Positions 49,810-61,899 of a stretch of DNA of 64,000 nt are shown here, piece by piece. The notes below the pieces were generated by a model that did not search any database, was not told the DNA's origin, and saw nothing but the letters and a program-made list of their open reading frames with translations. The translations under genes were made by a program, and so were the position numbers. Within the stretch, counting starts at the first letter, position 1, and every line of letters starts with the position of its first letter. Source of the stretch: Candidatus Rokuibacteriota bacterium (GTDB taxonomy: Bacteria; Methylomirabilota; Methylomirabilia; Rokubacteriales; CSP1-6); assembly GCA_016184125.1 (NCBI GenBank), contig JACPDG010000039.1:1-64000 (forward strand), written 5' to 3'.

Positions 49810-52437
49810 TCAGCTCCGGCCGTCACCGAGCCACCCGAGGCTCGCCTCGAGCTTCTCGCGCACGCTGCGCTCGGCGGCGAGCCGACCCCGCTCGCGCTCC
49901 ACGACCTCGGCCGGCGCGCGCTCCACGAACTCCGGACGCGCGAGCTTGCCCTCCAGCATCGCGATCGTCTCGCTCGCGCGCCGGATCTCCTTCGAGAGCC
50001 GCTGGCGCTCGGCGGCCAGGTCCACGACGCCGGCCAGCTCGACGTACACCTCGGCACCACCGGCCACGGCGAGCGCAGCGCTCGCCGGCCGTGTCGCTGC
50101 CGGGTCCACCGTCAGGCGTGCGCGCGCGAGCGCCTCGATCGTCCGGCGACTCGCCTCGAACAGCGCCCCCTGCTCGGCCGAGGGCCGGACGGTCACGCCG
50201 AGCGTCGCCGACGGCGGCACGCGCATCTCGCCGCGTACGGTGCGGATCGCGGTCACGAGGTCGATCACGAGCCCCATGGTGCGCTCGGCGCCCGCGTCGC
50301 CCGCCTTGCGGCGCGCACGCGGGTACGGCGCGACCATGATCGACTCGCCGTCGTGCGGCAGCCGCTGCCAGATCTCCTCGGTGATGAACGGCGTGAACGG
50401 GTGCAGCAGGCGCAGGGTCGTCTCGAGCACGGTGACGAGCGTGTGCTGCGTGCGCAGCCGCTCGTCGGGCGTCTCCGGGCGGTAGAGCGAGAGCTTGGCG
50501 ATCTCGAGGTACCAGTCGGCGAACTCGTGCCACAGGAACTGGTAGATCGCCGACGCCGCGTCGTTGAAGCGGTAGCGTTTCAGGTGCCCGCGCACGGACG
50601 CGATCGCCGCCGCGAGGCGCGCCTCGATCCAGCGGTCGGCCTCCGACGGTTTCACCCGCTTCGCACGCTTCGCGTGGTAGCCCTCGAGATTCGAGAGCAC
50701 GAGCCGCGAGGCGTTCCAGATCTTGTTCGCGAAGTTGCGGTAGCCCTCGATCCGGTCCTCGGCGAGCCGGATGTCGCGTCCCTGCGCCGCGAGCGCCGCG
50801 AGCGTGAAGCGGAACGCGTCCGTTCCGTACTTGTCGATCACGACGAGCGGGTCGACGACGTTCCCGCGCGTCTTCGACATCTTCTGGCCTTCGGCGTCCC
50901 GCACCATCGCGTGGATGTAGACGTCGCGGAAGGGCACCTCGCCCATGAAGTGCAGGCCCGCCATCGCCATGCGGGCCACCCAGAAGAAGAGGATGTCGAA
51001 GCCGGTCACGAGCACGGACGTCGGGTAGTAGCGCCGGAGATCCTCGGTGTCGTCCGGCCAGCCCAGCGTCGAGAACGGCCAGAGGGCCGACGAGAACCAC
51101 GTGTCGAGGACGTCCGGATCCTGCCCCACGGCTCCGCCGCACGTCGGGCACGCGGTCAGGTCGGTGCGCGAGACGTGCACCGAGCCGTCGCGCTCGCAGT
51201 ACCACGCCGGAATCTGGTGCCCCCACCAGAGCTGGCGGGAGATGCACCAGTCGCGGATGCCCTCCATCCAGTGGTAGTACGTCTTCGCCCAGCCGCGCGG
51301 GACGATCTTGATCCGACCCGACCGCACCGCCTTGATCGCCGGCTCGGCGAGCGGCTTCATCCGCACGAACCACTGCTTCGAGACGAGCGGCTCGACGACG
51401 GTCTTGCAGCGGTAGCACAGACCGACCGCGTGACGGTACGGCTCGATGCGCTCGATGAGGCCGAGCCGCTTCATGTCCTCGACGATCGCCTTGCGGCAGT
51501 CGAAGCGATCCATGCCGGCGTACCGACCGGCGAGCGCGGTCATCTTGCCGTCGAACCCGATGACCGAGCGGATCGGCAGGCCATGGCGCTTGCCGATCTC
51601 GAAGTCCACCGGGTCGTGCCCAGGCGTGACCTTGATCAAGCCCGTGCCGAAGTCCGGGTCGACCGCCTCGTCGCCCACGACGCGCACGCTGATCGTGCCG
51701 TCGACGGACGGGATGTCGAGCGTCTGGCCCACGAACTGCGCGTAGCGCTTGTCCTTCGGATGGACCGCGAGGCCCGTGTCGCCCAGCTTGGTTTCCGGCC
51801 GCACGGTACCGAGCGTCACCGGACCGTACCGGATGTAGACGAACTCCGCGTCCCGCTCCTCGCGCTCGACCTCGAGGTCGGCAAGCACCGTCTGGCACCG
51901 GGGACACCAGTTGACGATGTAGTCGTCGCGATAGATCAGGCCCTCTTCCCAGAGCCGCACGAAGACCTCGCGGACCGCTCGTGAGAGCCCCGCGTCCATC
52001 GTGAACCGCTCGCGCGACCAGTCGCAGGACGAACCGAGCCGCCTCAGCTGGCGGATGATGGTCCCGCCGGACTCCTCCTTCCACCGCCACACGCGCTCGA
52101 TGAACGCCTTGCGGCCGAGGTCCTCTTTCGTCTTGCCCTCGGCGGCGAGCTGTCGCTCCACGACGTACTGTGTCGCGATCCCGGCGTGGTCCGTCCCGGG
52201 CAGCCAGAGCGTGTTGAGGCCGTCCATCCGCTTCTGGCGGACGAGGATGTCCTGGAGCGTGTTGTTGACCGCGTGCCCCATGTGGAGCGAGCCGGTGACG
52301 TTCGGGGGCGGGATGACGATCGAGTACGCCGTGCCCGGCCGTGACGGGTCGGCCCGGAAGTACCCGCGGCCTTCCCAGAATGGATACCACCGCGCCTCGG
52401 TCTCGTGCGGGTCGTAGCGATCGGGGATCTCGGTCAT
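49810..52437 (-). CDS. valS: Valyl-tRNA synthetase
   Basis: MTEIPDRYDPHETEARWYPFWEGRGYF...PPPNVTGSLHMGHA...KMSKTRGNVVDPL; C-terminal coiled coil. Confidence 0.97.
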   Translation of the reverse strand: MTEIPDRYDPHETEARWYPFWEGRGYFRADPSRPGTAYSIVIPPPNVTGSLHMGHAVNNTLQDILVRQKRMDGLNTLWLPGTDHAGIATQYVVERQLAAEGKTKEDLGRKAFIERVWRWKEESGGTIIRQLRRLGSSCDWSRERFTMDAGLSRAVREVFVRLWEEGLIYRDDYIVNWCPRCQTVLADLEVEREERDAEFVYIRYGPVTLGTVRPETKLGDTGLAVHPKDKRYAQFVGQTLDIPSVDGTISVRVVGDEAVDPDFGTGLIKVTPGHDPVDFEIGKRHGLPIRSVIGFDGKMTALAGRYAGMDRFDCRKAIVEDMKRLGLIERIEPYRHAVGLCYRCKTVVEPLVSKQWFVRMKPLAEPAIKAVRSGRIKIVPRGWAKTYYHWMEGIRDWCISRQLWWGHQIPAWYCERDGSVHVSRTDLTACPTCGGAVGQDPDVLDTWFSSALWPFSTLGWPDDTEDLRRYYPTSVLVTGFDILFFWVARMAMAGLHFMGEVPFRDVYIHAMVRDAEGQKMSKTRGNVVDPLVVIDKYGTDAFRFTLAALAAQGRDIRLAEDRIEGYRNFANKIWNASRLVLSNLEGYHAKRAKRVKPSEADRWIEARLAAAIASVRGHLKRYRFNDAASAIYQFLWHEFADWYLEIAKLSLYRPETPDERLRTQHTLVTVLETTLRLLHPFTPFITEEIWQRLPHDGESIMVAPYPRARRKAGDAGAERTMGLVIDLVTAIRTVRGEMRVPPSATLGVTVRPSAEQGALFEASRRTIEALARARLTVDPAATRPASAALAVAGGAEVYVELAGVVDLAAERQRLSKEIRRASETIAMLEGKLARPEFVERAPAEVVERERGRLAAERSVREKLEASLGWLGDGRS

Positions 52438-52447
52438 GCGGAGACGC

Positions 52448-53491
52448 TCATTGTAGCACCGGCATCGCGCTCACGAGCCGCCACCCGGCCGGTCCCCGCT
52501 GGAACGTGAGCTGCCACGGCCGCTCGGCGTCGCGCGCCGCGACGGACACGCGCTCAGGCCCGATCGTCTCGCGCGCGTCGCACGCCGGCTCGGGCGCGAG
52601 GGAGGGTGGAAGCAGCCGTCGCATCGCGGCGTCGGGGACGAGACCGGCGAGCGCGTTCCCGTTGCCGGCGGCGACCGCGTCGAACAGTCGCGCGACCGCT
52701 CCGCGGAACTCGCGGTGCCACGGATTGATCAGACGGCGCGCGACGCGCGTCACCGACGCGCCGCCGCTGCCGACGCGGTACACGTCCTCCTGCTCGGTCT
52801 GACCATCGCAGCCCGGCGTCCAGCCGGGGTACTGGACCTCGTACCGGACGCGGATCTCGGAGCCGCGCACCGACCAGCCGCGGGCGAGCAGACCGTCCGG
52901 GAAGAGCTGCGCGGTCGACCACGTGACGCGCACGCCATCGCCTTGCGGATGCGCGAGCTCCATGCGCAGCGGGCGCGTGCCCCGCCCTGTCGGCGGACCT
53001 TCCCAGGTCATCAGGAACCGAGCGGCCTTCGCACCGCCCTGGCGGAGCGCGAGGACGCTCGGTCGTCCCGCCCGCGTGAACGTCACGAGCAGGGCGGCCT
53101 CCCCGTCCAGGCGACCGTACACGCGCACGCTGTTCCCGACCGGCGTGCCGGCGAGCTGAAAGGCGCCGACGAGGACGTCGCCGACACGCACGAGACGGAC
53201 CACGGTCGCGCCCCACACCTCGCCGAACGTGTCCAGCCGGTCCTGCAGGAACCCGAGCGACGCGAACACTCCCCCGGACGCCAAGCTCTCGACGATCTCG
53301 TCGTCGAGGAGCGCGTACACCTCCCGGTAGGTCTCCGCAGAGTCGTCGCCGAGGGCGCCCGCGGCGAGCTGCGTCGCCGCGAGCGCACGGAACCGGTCGA
53401 GCCGATCCGGAGCGCCCGCGGACGCGACACCAACGAGACTGAGCGCCGCGACCGCCACGGCGAAACGCGCGGCGTGCGACGTCGGCTTCAC
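52448..53491 (-). CDS. Secreted hypothetical protein
   Basis: Signal peptide MKPTSHAARFAVAVAALSLVGVASAG; no family recognised. Confidence 0.65.
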   Translation of the reverse strand: MKPTSHAARFAVAVAALSLVGVASAGAPDRLDRFRALAATQLAAGALGDDSAETYREVYALLDDEIVESLASGGVFASLGFLQDRLDTFGEVWGATVVRLVRVGDVLVGAFQLAGTPVGNSVRVYGRLDGEAALLVTFTRAGRPSVLALRQGGAKAARFLMTWEGPPTGRGTRPLRMELAHPQGDGVRVTWSTAQLFPDGLLARGWSVRGSEIRVRYEVQYPGWTPGCDGQTEQEDVYRVGSGGASVTRVARRLINPWHREFRGAVARLFDAVAAGNGNALAGLVPDAAMRRLLPPSLAPEPACDARETIGPERVSVAARDAERPWQLTFQRGPAGWRLVSAMPVLQ

Positions 53492-53513
53492 CCCGCCATG
53501 TTACAACATCAGG

Positions 53514-55883
53514 ATGAGGCGCCCGCCCATCGGTCTCATCGACCGGTACGTGCTGCGCGAGCTCGTGACGCCCTTCGCCTTCGGTGTCGGGCTGTTCACG
53601 TTCTTCCTCGTCATCGACCGGATCTACCAGCTGACCGAGCTGGTCATCACGAAGGGCGTGCCGTTCCACCTCGTCACCGGACTGCTCGTCTTCATGCTGC
53701 CGTCGTTCCTCGGCTACACGCTGCCGATGGCGCTGCTGGTCGCCGCCCTCCTTGCCGGCGGGCGGCTCGCGGGAGACCTGGAAGTCGTGGCCCTCAAGTC
53801 GGCGGGCGTGAGCCTCTTCCGACTGCTGCGGCCAATCCTGCTCGCCGGCGCCGCCGTGACGCTCGCCGTGGCGCTCATCACCATGTGGCTGACTCCCGTC
53901 GCCAACCGGCAGTTCCAGCAGCAGCTCTTCAAGATCCTCGAGTCGCGTGCCGTCGCGGGCCTCCGGGAACGCATCTTCAACACGACGTTCGGCGACGTCG
54001 TGCTCTACGTCGAGGACGTGAGCGCGTCGCAGGTCGCACTCCGCGGCCTGCTCGTGTCCGACGAGCGCGATCCGAGGCTGACGCGGATCATCACCGCAGC
54101 CGAAGGGCGCATCCTCACCGACGAGGCGACCCGCCGGATCGTGCTCCGGCTCATGGATGGCGCGGTCAACGAGGCGGACGTCATGCCGGCCAATCCGCCG
54201 GCCACCGGCGGCCTCCCGGCGCCGAGGGGCGGCGCCGCGGCGAACACACGCTACCGCTACACGACGTTCACGCTCTACGACATGACGCTGCCGCTCGACT
54301 CGCCGTTGCGCGGCGCGACCCGCCTCGACAAGCCGGAGCGAGACCTCTCCCTCGGCGAGCTCCGTCGCGAGATCGCGCGCCTCGCGGCCGACGGTCCGGG
54401 GCGCCGGCCGTACGAGTTGGAGTGGCACAAGCGCCTCGCGCTGCCGCTCGCGACCTTCGTGTTCCTGCTGGTCGGTTTCCCGCTCGCCGTGCGCTCGCAC
54501 CGTGGCGGGCGCAGCATCGCGCTGCTCGGCAGCCTCGCGATCCTCGTTGCGTACTACGTGCTCCTGACGTCGCTCGAGGGCATGGGACTTCGCGGGACGC
54601 TGCCTGTCTGGCCCGCGATCTGGCTCCCGAACCTGCTGTTCGCGACGGTCGGCACCACCCTGCTCGTCGCCACCGCGCGCGAGTGGCGCGCGCCCACGCC
54701 GCCGGCGGCCTGGAGACTGATGCACGCCATCGTCCGGCGCTTCCCGACGCGGCGGCCCGGTACCAGGCCCATCATCGTGTCGCCCGTCGGTCCGCGCGAC
54801 TCGACGCACATCGTCGACCGGTACGTGATCCGCGAGCACCTGGTCTTCATGGTGATCTGCCTCGGCATCGCGACGGCCCTGGTCCTCACGATCGACCTGC
54901 TCGACACGCTGGACCGGTACCTGCGCGTCAAGCCGCCGCTCGCCTATATCTTCCAGCACTTCCTCTACCGGCTGCCGGCCGACGTGCATGCCGGACTGCC
55001 CGTCGTCATGCTCGTCGCGACCGTCTTCCTCTTCATCACGCTCAACCGGCATCACGAGCTGACCGCGCTGAAGGCCGCGGGGATCAGCGTGTACCGTGTC
55101 GCCGCGCCGGTGCTCGCACTCGGCTCCCTGGTGGCCCTGGGTGCCGGGCTCTTCCAGGAGCTGGTCCTCCCGGTGCTGAACGAGCGCGGCGAGGAAGTCG
55201 ACCGCGTGAAGATACGCGGACAGCTTCCACGGCACCTGCAGTCCCGCCAGCGGCTGTGGGTCCGCAGCGCGGACTCCCGCTTCTATCGCGTGGAGCTGCT
55301 GGCGCCAGGAACGAACGACCTCTACGGTGTCACGGTCCTCGAGATCGACCGCAGCTTCCGTCTCCTGCACCGCCTCGATGCTCGGCGCGCGCACTGGACA
55401 CCGCGCGGCTGGGAGCTCTCGGACGGCGCGTTCCGCGATCTCGCCCCCGACGGCAAGGTCCGGACCGTCCCGTTTGCGCGGACGGCGCTCGAGCTACCGG
55501 AGTCGATCGACGACTTCACGCGCATCCAGAAACCGGTGAGCGCGATGAGCTATCGCGAGCTCTCCGAGTACGTGACGAGACTCGAAGCCGCGGGCTACCA
55601 GGCGCGCAAGTATCTCGTCGATCTCTACGAGAAGCTCTCGTTCCCGCTCGTGAACCTGGTGATGGTGCTCGTCGCCGTGCCCTTCGCCGTGCACTCGCCG
55701 CGCAGCGGGCGGCTCTTCGGCGTCGGCCTCGCGATCGTGATCATGGCGGGGTACCTCGTCGTGCACTACACCGCGATCTCGTTCGCACGCGCGGATCTCC
55801 TGCCGCCGATCGTCGCCGCGTGGACGGCCAACGTGATCTTCGCGGGCATCGGCCTCACGCTCTTCGCGCGCCTGCGGACCTAA
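53514..55883 (+). CDS. LptF-LptG fusion, LPS export permease (789 aa)
   Basis: Two YjgP/YjgQ modules: LIDRYVLRELVTPFAFGVGLFTFFLV...; then HIVDRYVIREHLVFMVICLGIATALVLTIDLLDTLDRY...HELTALKAAGISVYRVAAP. Confidence 0.9.
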   Translation: MRRPPIGLIDRYVLRELVTPFAFGVGLFTFFLVIDRIYQLTELVITKGVPFHLVTGLLVFMLPSFLGYTLPMALLVAALLAGGRLAGDLEVVALKSAGVSLFRLLRPILLAGAAVTLAVALITMWLTPVANRQFQQQLFKILESRAVAGLRERIFNTTFGDVVLYVEDVSASQVALRGLLVSDERDPRLTRIITAAEGRILTDEATRRIVLRLMDGAVNEADVMPANPPATGGLPAPRGGAAANTRYRYTTFTLYDMTLPLDSPLRGATRLDKPERDLSLGELRREIARLAADGPGRRPYELEWHKRLALPLATFVFLLVGFPLAVRSHRGGRSIALLGSLAILVAYYVLLTSLEGMGLRGTLPVWPAIWLPNLLFATVGTTLLVATAREWRAPTPPAAWRLMHAIVRRFPTRRPGTRPIIVSPVGPRDSTHIVDRYVIREHLVFMVICLGIATALVLTIDLLDTLDRYLRVKPPLAYIFQHFLYRLPADVHAGLPVVMLVATVFLFITLNRHHELTALKAAGISVYRVAAPVLALGSLVALGAGLFQELVLPVLNERGEEVDRVKIRGQLPRHLQSRQRLWVRSADSRFYRVELLAPGTNDLYGVTVLEIDRSFRLLHRLDARRAHWTPRGWELSDGAFRDLAPDGKVRTVPFARTALELPESIDDFTRIQKPVSAMSYRELSEYVTRLEAAGYQARKYLVDLYEKLSFPLVNLVMVLVAVPFAVHSPRSGRLFGVGLAIVIMAGYLVVHYTAISFARADLLPPIVAAWTANVIFAGIGLTLFARLRT

Positions 55884-55987
55884 ATCATGGGGGGCCCCGA
55901 CATGGCCCCCCAACCCCCCCCGCGCCCGGAGCCGTCCCGGGGAACCCGGGACGGCCCTCGATGACGCGCTCCCTTCACGGGCTCTGA
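55884..55987 (+). repeat. Modular palindromic repeat, copy M
   Basis: atcatggggggccccgacatggccccccaacccccc...gccgtcccggggaacccgggacggccctcgatgacgcgctcccttcacgggctctga. Confidence 0.9.
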
Positions 55988-56104
55988 AATCATGGGGGGC
56001 CCCGACCTGGCCCCCCAACCCCCCCCCCGCGCTCGGAGCGCCCCGGCCAAGCCCGGCCAAGCCGTGGCGCTCCTCGACCACCCGACGCGTTCACGGGCTC
56101 TGAG
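55988..56104 (+). repeat. Modular palindromic repeat, copy N (tandem with M)
   Basis: atcatggggggccccgacctggccccccaaccccc...cgctcggagcgccccggccaag...ggcgctcctcgaccacccgacgcgttcacgggctctgag. Confidence 0.88.
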
Positions 56105-56105
56105 A

Positions 56106-56151
56106 GTTCGAGCAACAATCGACTGCCGCGGCGGTCGGTTGTTGCTCGAAC
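56106..56151. repeat. 46-bp hairpin repeat (IR46), copy 3
   Basis: gttcgagcaacaatcgactgccgcggcggtcggttgttgctcgaac. Confidence 0.85.
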
Positions 56152-56335
56152 TGAGCCGGTGGCGGTAGCGGGCAGGGTCGGGTGACCCGTTCCCCGCCGT
56201 CGGTCGTTGCGTGCGAGCGCCGTCGGTTGGGAACGCGCCGGCGCATCAGTCGGGCGCAACGGGTCGTGGTCAGAGATCCTGCCCGGCTCTCGGCGCCGAG
56301 CGAGCCACCGCGCAACGGCGGGCGCGGCCTCCGCG

Positions 56336-59101
56336 CTACCGCCGTCCTTCGGCCAGTGCGCGCAGCGTCTCCTCGAGCCGCTTCTGCTCGGCTCCGTATG
56401 CCGCCCAGTCGCCGCGCTTGAGCGCCTCCTGAGAGCGTCCCCAGATCTCCCACGCCCGCTGTCCGAGCGCGCGGACGTCCGGAGAAGGCTCGGCTGCTCC
56501 GGGAGGAACCGCCGCGCCAGGAGGACGCGCGACACCGGGTGGCGGCGCCGGTGCCGGCACCGGGGCAGCGGCGGCGCGCGGACTCTCCGCCGGGAGCCGG
56601 GCGCCGAAGATCCGGGCGAGCGACTGCTCGAGCGTCGGCTCCATCGCGATCTGGTTGCCGAACGCTACGATGACGCGGCGCAGCTCGGGCAGCGCGCCCT
56701 GCTCGGAGGCCGCCAGATAGAGCGGCTGGACGTAGATGAGCGACTGGTCGATCGGGATCGCGAGGAGCGAGCCCCGGATGACGCTCGAGCCGCGCTGGTT
56801 CCAGAGCGAGAGCTGCTGGGAGATGACCGGGTCCTGGTCGATCCGCGCGTCGATCTGCCGCGGCCCGTAGACGAGCTTCTGCTTCGGGAAGTTGTAGACG
56901 ATCAGCTTGCCGTAGTTCGGCGGGTCGGAGCGCGCGGCCAGCCACGCGATCATGTTGTCGCGGCGCGTGGGGTTGAAGAGGGTCAGGAGGATGAACTCCT
57001 CCCGCTGCTCGTTCGGCAGCCGCATGATCGTGTAGTAGGGCTCCATCTCCCGGTCGCGCCCCTCGATCGTGCGCCGCGGCACCGCCCACAGGTCCTCGCG
57101 GTTGTAGAAGACCTGGGGATCGGTCATGTGGTAGACGGCGTACTTCCTCGCCTGGATCGCGAAGAAGTCCTCGGGATAGCGGATGTGCTGGCGGAGGCCG
57201 GCCGGCATCGACTCGAGCGGCTTCAGCAAGCCGGGGAACGCCGCGCCGTACGCCCTGACGATCGGATCGGTCGCGTCCGCCACGTAGAATGTGATCGAGC
57301 CGTGGTAGGCGTCCACGACGACCTTCACGGAGTTGCGGATGTAGTTGCCCACGCCCGCCGCCGGGTCGGCGTACGGGTAGCGGTCGGTCGTCGTGTAGCC
57401 GTCGAGCATCCACACGAGCCGGCCGTCGTCCGTGATGACCAGGTACGGGTCGCGGTCGTAGCGGAAGAACGGCGCGACCTGGCGCACCCGCTGCCCGATG
57501 GCGCGGTAGATCATGATGCGGCTGTCCGCGGTGAGCGCGTCCGTGAACATCAGGCGGAACTCGCCGAAGCGTGCCGCGAACGCGAGCGTCCGCAGCCACG
57601 ACGTCAGCGGGACGCCGCCGGTGCCGCGGTACGTCGTGTACACGTTCTGGTCGCCGGCCGGATAGTCCAGCTCCTGCTCGCGGGTGCGCACGAGCACGTA
57701 CTGGTTCGACACCTCGCTGTAGTAGATCTCCGGCCGGGAGAGCTTCGGGAACCCGTCTGTCGATCGCGGCGGGATGTCCTTCACGAAGAACTCGGGCAAC
57801 CCTTCCGCGGTGATGCGGTTCACCGGGCCGACGACGGCGCCGTAGCCGTGCGTGTACGTGAGGTGCTCGTTGATCCAGTTCTGGCCGAGCTGCTGGTAGG
57901 AGAGCTCGCGCGGCGACAGCATGAGCTGGCGATACTCGCCGTTCACGGTGTACCGGTCGTTGTCGACGTCGAGGAACTTGTAGTACGTGCGGATCTCCTG
58001 GAGCTGGCCGAACGTCCGGAGCAGCGGGCGGTGATCCCACAGCCGGATGTTCTTGACCGTCGCGGCGTTCCGCTCGAGCGCCCGCGCGTCGAGCTCGTCC
58101 CGGGCCGGGAACTCCTTCTCCTCGATCCGGTCGAGCCCGAAGGCCTGGCGAGTCATGCGGATGTTGTGCGCGATGAACGGCCGCTCGGCGGCGAGCTGGT
58201 TCGGCTGCACGCGCAGCTTCTCGATCACGCCCGGGACGGCACCGAGGCCCAGGACCCAGGCGGCGCCGAGCACGACCAGTCCGGTGGCGAGCAGGCGGAT
58301 GCCGGGACGCGCGATCTGCACGAGGCACGCGAGCGCACACAGCGCCGAGAGGACGGCGAGGACCCCGAGCGCCGGCAGCGAGGCGCGGACGTCGGTGTAC
58401 GACGCGCCGAACACGAGGCCGCGCGGCGAGTAGACGAGCTCGTAGCGATCGAGCCAGAAGCCGACGGCCTTGAGCGCGAGCACCAGGGTGCCGAGGACGA
58501 GCAGGTGCGTGCGCGCGCCGCCCGCGAGCCGCGGGCCACGGGCCGTCAGCACGAGGCTGCGCTGGAGGACGTAGACGGCCAGCGTGAGGACGATCGTGCC
58601 GATCACGAGCGCCGTCGCCCACCCGTGAACGAGGCGCCAGAACGGCAGCACGAAGACGAAGAACGACAGGTCCTGGCCGAACAGCGGGTCGGTGGCCCGG
58701 AAAGCACCGCCGCTGCGGTACCGGAGAAAGACCTCCCACCCGGCAGTCGCGCGGAGTCCGGACGCCAGCGCGATCAGCGCGATCACCACCGGCAAGAAGC
58801 GCCGGATGAGGGGCTCGATCACGACACGGCCGGGCAGTCCGAGCTGGTCCTCCAGCTCCCACAGCACGTCGGGCGCGGCGGTCCGCGCCGCCAGCGTGAC
58901 GTTGACCCACAGGAACAGCGCGACGACCAGGGCCATCGCGGCGAACAGCGTGCCGCGTATCGAGAGGGTCGTCACGAAGACCTGGGTGTACCCGACCTCC
59001 TGGAACCACAGGTAATCGGTGTAGAGGGGGACGAGCTGGCCGAGCGCGCCGAGCGCGACGAACACCAGGACCAGCACCACGATCGGCTGGGGTCGGTTCA
59101 T
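56336..59101 (-). CDS. UPF0182 family large membrane protein
   Basis: MNRPQPIVVLVLVFVALGALGQLVPLYTDYLWFQEVGYTQVFVTTLSIRGTLF...LSPRELSYQQLGQNWINEHLTYTHGYG. Confidence 0.92.
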   Translation of the reverse strand: MNRPQPIVVLVLVFVALGALGQLVPLYTDYLWFQEVGYTQVFVTTLSIRGTLFAAMALVVALFLWVNVTLAARTAAPDVLWELEDQLGLPGRVVIEPLIRRFLPVVIALIALASGLRATAGWEVFLRYRSGGAFRATDPLFGQDLSFFVFVLPFWRLVHGWATALVIGTIVLTLAVYVLQRSLVLTARGPRLAGGARTHLLVLGTLVLALKAVGFWLDRYELVYSPRGLVFGASYTDVRASLPALGVLAVLSALCALACLVQIARPGIRLLATGLVVLGAAWVLGLGAVPGVIEKLRVQPNQLAAERPFIAHNIRMTRQAFGLDRIEEKEFPARDELDARALERNAATVKNIRLWDHRPLLRTFGQLQEIRTYYKFLDVDNDRYTVNGEYRQLMLSPRELSYQQLGQNWINEHLTYTHGYGAVVGPVNRITAEGLPEFFVKDIPPRSTDGFPKLSRPEIYYSEVSNQYVLVRTREQELDYPAGDQNVYTTYRGTGGVPLTSWLRTLAFAARFGEFRLMFTDALTADSRIMIYRAIGQRVRQVAPFFRYDRDPYLVITDDGRLVWMLDGYTTTDRYPYADPAAGVGNYIRNSVKVVVDAYHGSITFYVADATDPIVRAYGAAFPGLLKPLESMPAGLRQHIRYPEDFFAIQARKYAVYHMTDPQVFYNREDLWAVPRRTIEGRDREMEPYYTIMRLPNEQREEFILLTLFNPTRRDNMIAWLAARSDPPNYGKLIVYNFPKQKLVYGPRQIDARIDQDPVISQQLSLWNQRGSSVIRGSLLAIPIDQSLIYVQPLYLAASEQGALPELRRVIVAFGNQIAMEPTLEQSLARIFGARLPAESPRAAAAPVPAPAPPPGVARPPGAAVPPGAAEPSPDVRALGQRAWEIWGRSQEALKRGDWAAYGAEQKRLEETLRALAEGRR

Positions 59102-59135
59102 CGCGCTCGGCCGCTTTCGACGTCGGGCAGCGAGC

Positions 59136-60539
<1,404 letters not shown>

Positions 60540-61685
60540 CTAGGCGTCGTCCCGCAAGTCCTTGACCCGGTCGATGCGCTCCCAGGCGAACTCCGGCTCG
60601 GGCCGTCCGAAATGGCCATAGGCGGCGGTCTTGCGATAGATCGGCCGCCTGAGGTTCAGGTACTTGATGATGCCCGCGGGCGTGAAGTCGAAGTGGCGCC
60701 TGACGATCTCCTCGAGGCGATGGTTCGACACCTTCCCGGTGCCGAACGTCTCGACCATGATCGAGACGGGATCCGCCACGCCGATCGCGTAGGCGACCTG
60801 CAGCTGCGCGCGCTCCGCCAGCCCGGCCGCGACGACGTTCTTCGCGACGTGGCGCGCCATGTACGCCGCCGACCGGTCCACCTTCGTCGGATCTTTCCCC
60901 GAGAACGCGCCGCCGCCGTGCGGGCACGAGCCACCGTACGTGTCGACGATGATCTTTCGCCCGGTCAGCCCGGTGTCCCCCATCGGCCCTCCGGTGACGA
61001 ACCGGCCGGTCGGGTTCACGTGGAAGGTGCAGCGCTTGTGATCCATGAACTCGGCCGGAAGGACGGGCAGGATGACCTGCTCGATCACGTCCTTCCGGAG
61101 CTGCTCGCTGGAGATCTCGGGGCTGTGCTGCGTCGAGATGACGACGGTGTCGATCGCGCGAGGCTTGCCGTCCACGTAGCGCACGGTGACCTGGGACTTG
61201 CCGTCCGGCCGGAGCCACGGTAGCGCGCCCGACTTCCGTCGCTCGGACAGGCGCATGGTGAGCTGGTGCGCGAGCGTGATGGGCAGCGGCATCTGCTCGG
61301 ACGTCTCGTTGCAGGCGTAGCCGAACATCATGCCCTGGTCGCCTGCGCCGAGCGCGTCCACGCCCATGGCGATGTCCGGAGACTGCTCGTCAATGGCCGT
61401 GATCACGCCGCACGTCTCGAAGTCGAAGCCGTACTTCGCGCGGACGTAGCCGACGTCCTTGATCGTCTGGCGCGCGATGCGCGGGATGTCGACGTAGCAG
61501 TTGGTCGTGATCTCGCCTGCCACGACCACGAGGCCGGTGGTGAGGAGCGTCTCGCACGCGACGCGTCCGCTCGGGTCCTGCGAGAGGATCGCGTCCAGGA
61601 CGGCGTCCGAGATCTGGTCGGCGATCTTGTCCGGATGACCCTCGGTCACCGACTCGGACGTGAACAAATAGGCATCCTGGGCCAT
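60540..61685 (-). CDS. metK: S-adenosylmethionine synthetase
   Basis: [34 protein letters not shown]...[12 protein letters not shown]...[34 protein letters not shown]. Confidence 0.97.
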   Translation of the reverse strand: MAQDAYLFTSESVTEGHPDKIADQISDAVLDAILSQDPSGRVACETLLTTGLVVVAGEITTNCYVDIPRIARQTIKDVGYVRAKYGFDFETCGVITAIDEQSPDIAMGVDALGAGDQGMMFGYACNETSEQMPLPITLAHQLTMRLSERRKSGALPWLRPDGKSQVTVRYVDGKPRAIDTVVISTQHSPEISSEQLRKDVIEQVILPVLPAEFMDHKRCTFHVNPTGRFVTGGPMGDTGLTGRKIIVDTYGGSCPHGGGAFSGKDPTKVDRSAAYMARHVAKNVVAAGLAERAQLQVAYAIGVADPVSIMVETFGTGKVSNHRLEEIVRRHFDFTPAGIIKYLNLRRPIYRKTAAYGHFGRPEPEFAWERIDRVKDLRDDA

Positions 61686-61789
61686 GCGGCGATCCTCCAA
61701 AGGTGAAAGTATTTGTCACTTTAACACGGTGCGGCAAGACGGCGTCAAGCGCGAGCCGATGTCACCTCGGACCGGTGTGTGGCCGAATC

Positions 61790-61899
61790 CCGTCATCGAG
61801 GGCCGTCCCGGGTTTCACGGGTGCGTCCGCGCACCCCCCGGGACGGCTCCGAGCGCTGGGGGGTTTGGGGGGCCATTTCGGGGCCCCCCATGAAGTCAG
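61790..61899 (-). repeat. Modular palindromic repeat, copy O
   Basis: gtcatcgagggccgtcccgggtttcacgggtgcgtccgcgcaccccccgggacggctcc...ggggggccatttcggggccccccatgaagtcag. Confidence 0.88.

Noticed and set aside
52715-55987. 1090-aa plus ORF overlapping lptF-lptG
   Set aside because: Arg/Pro-rich off-frame translation of the lptF-lptG sequence.
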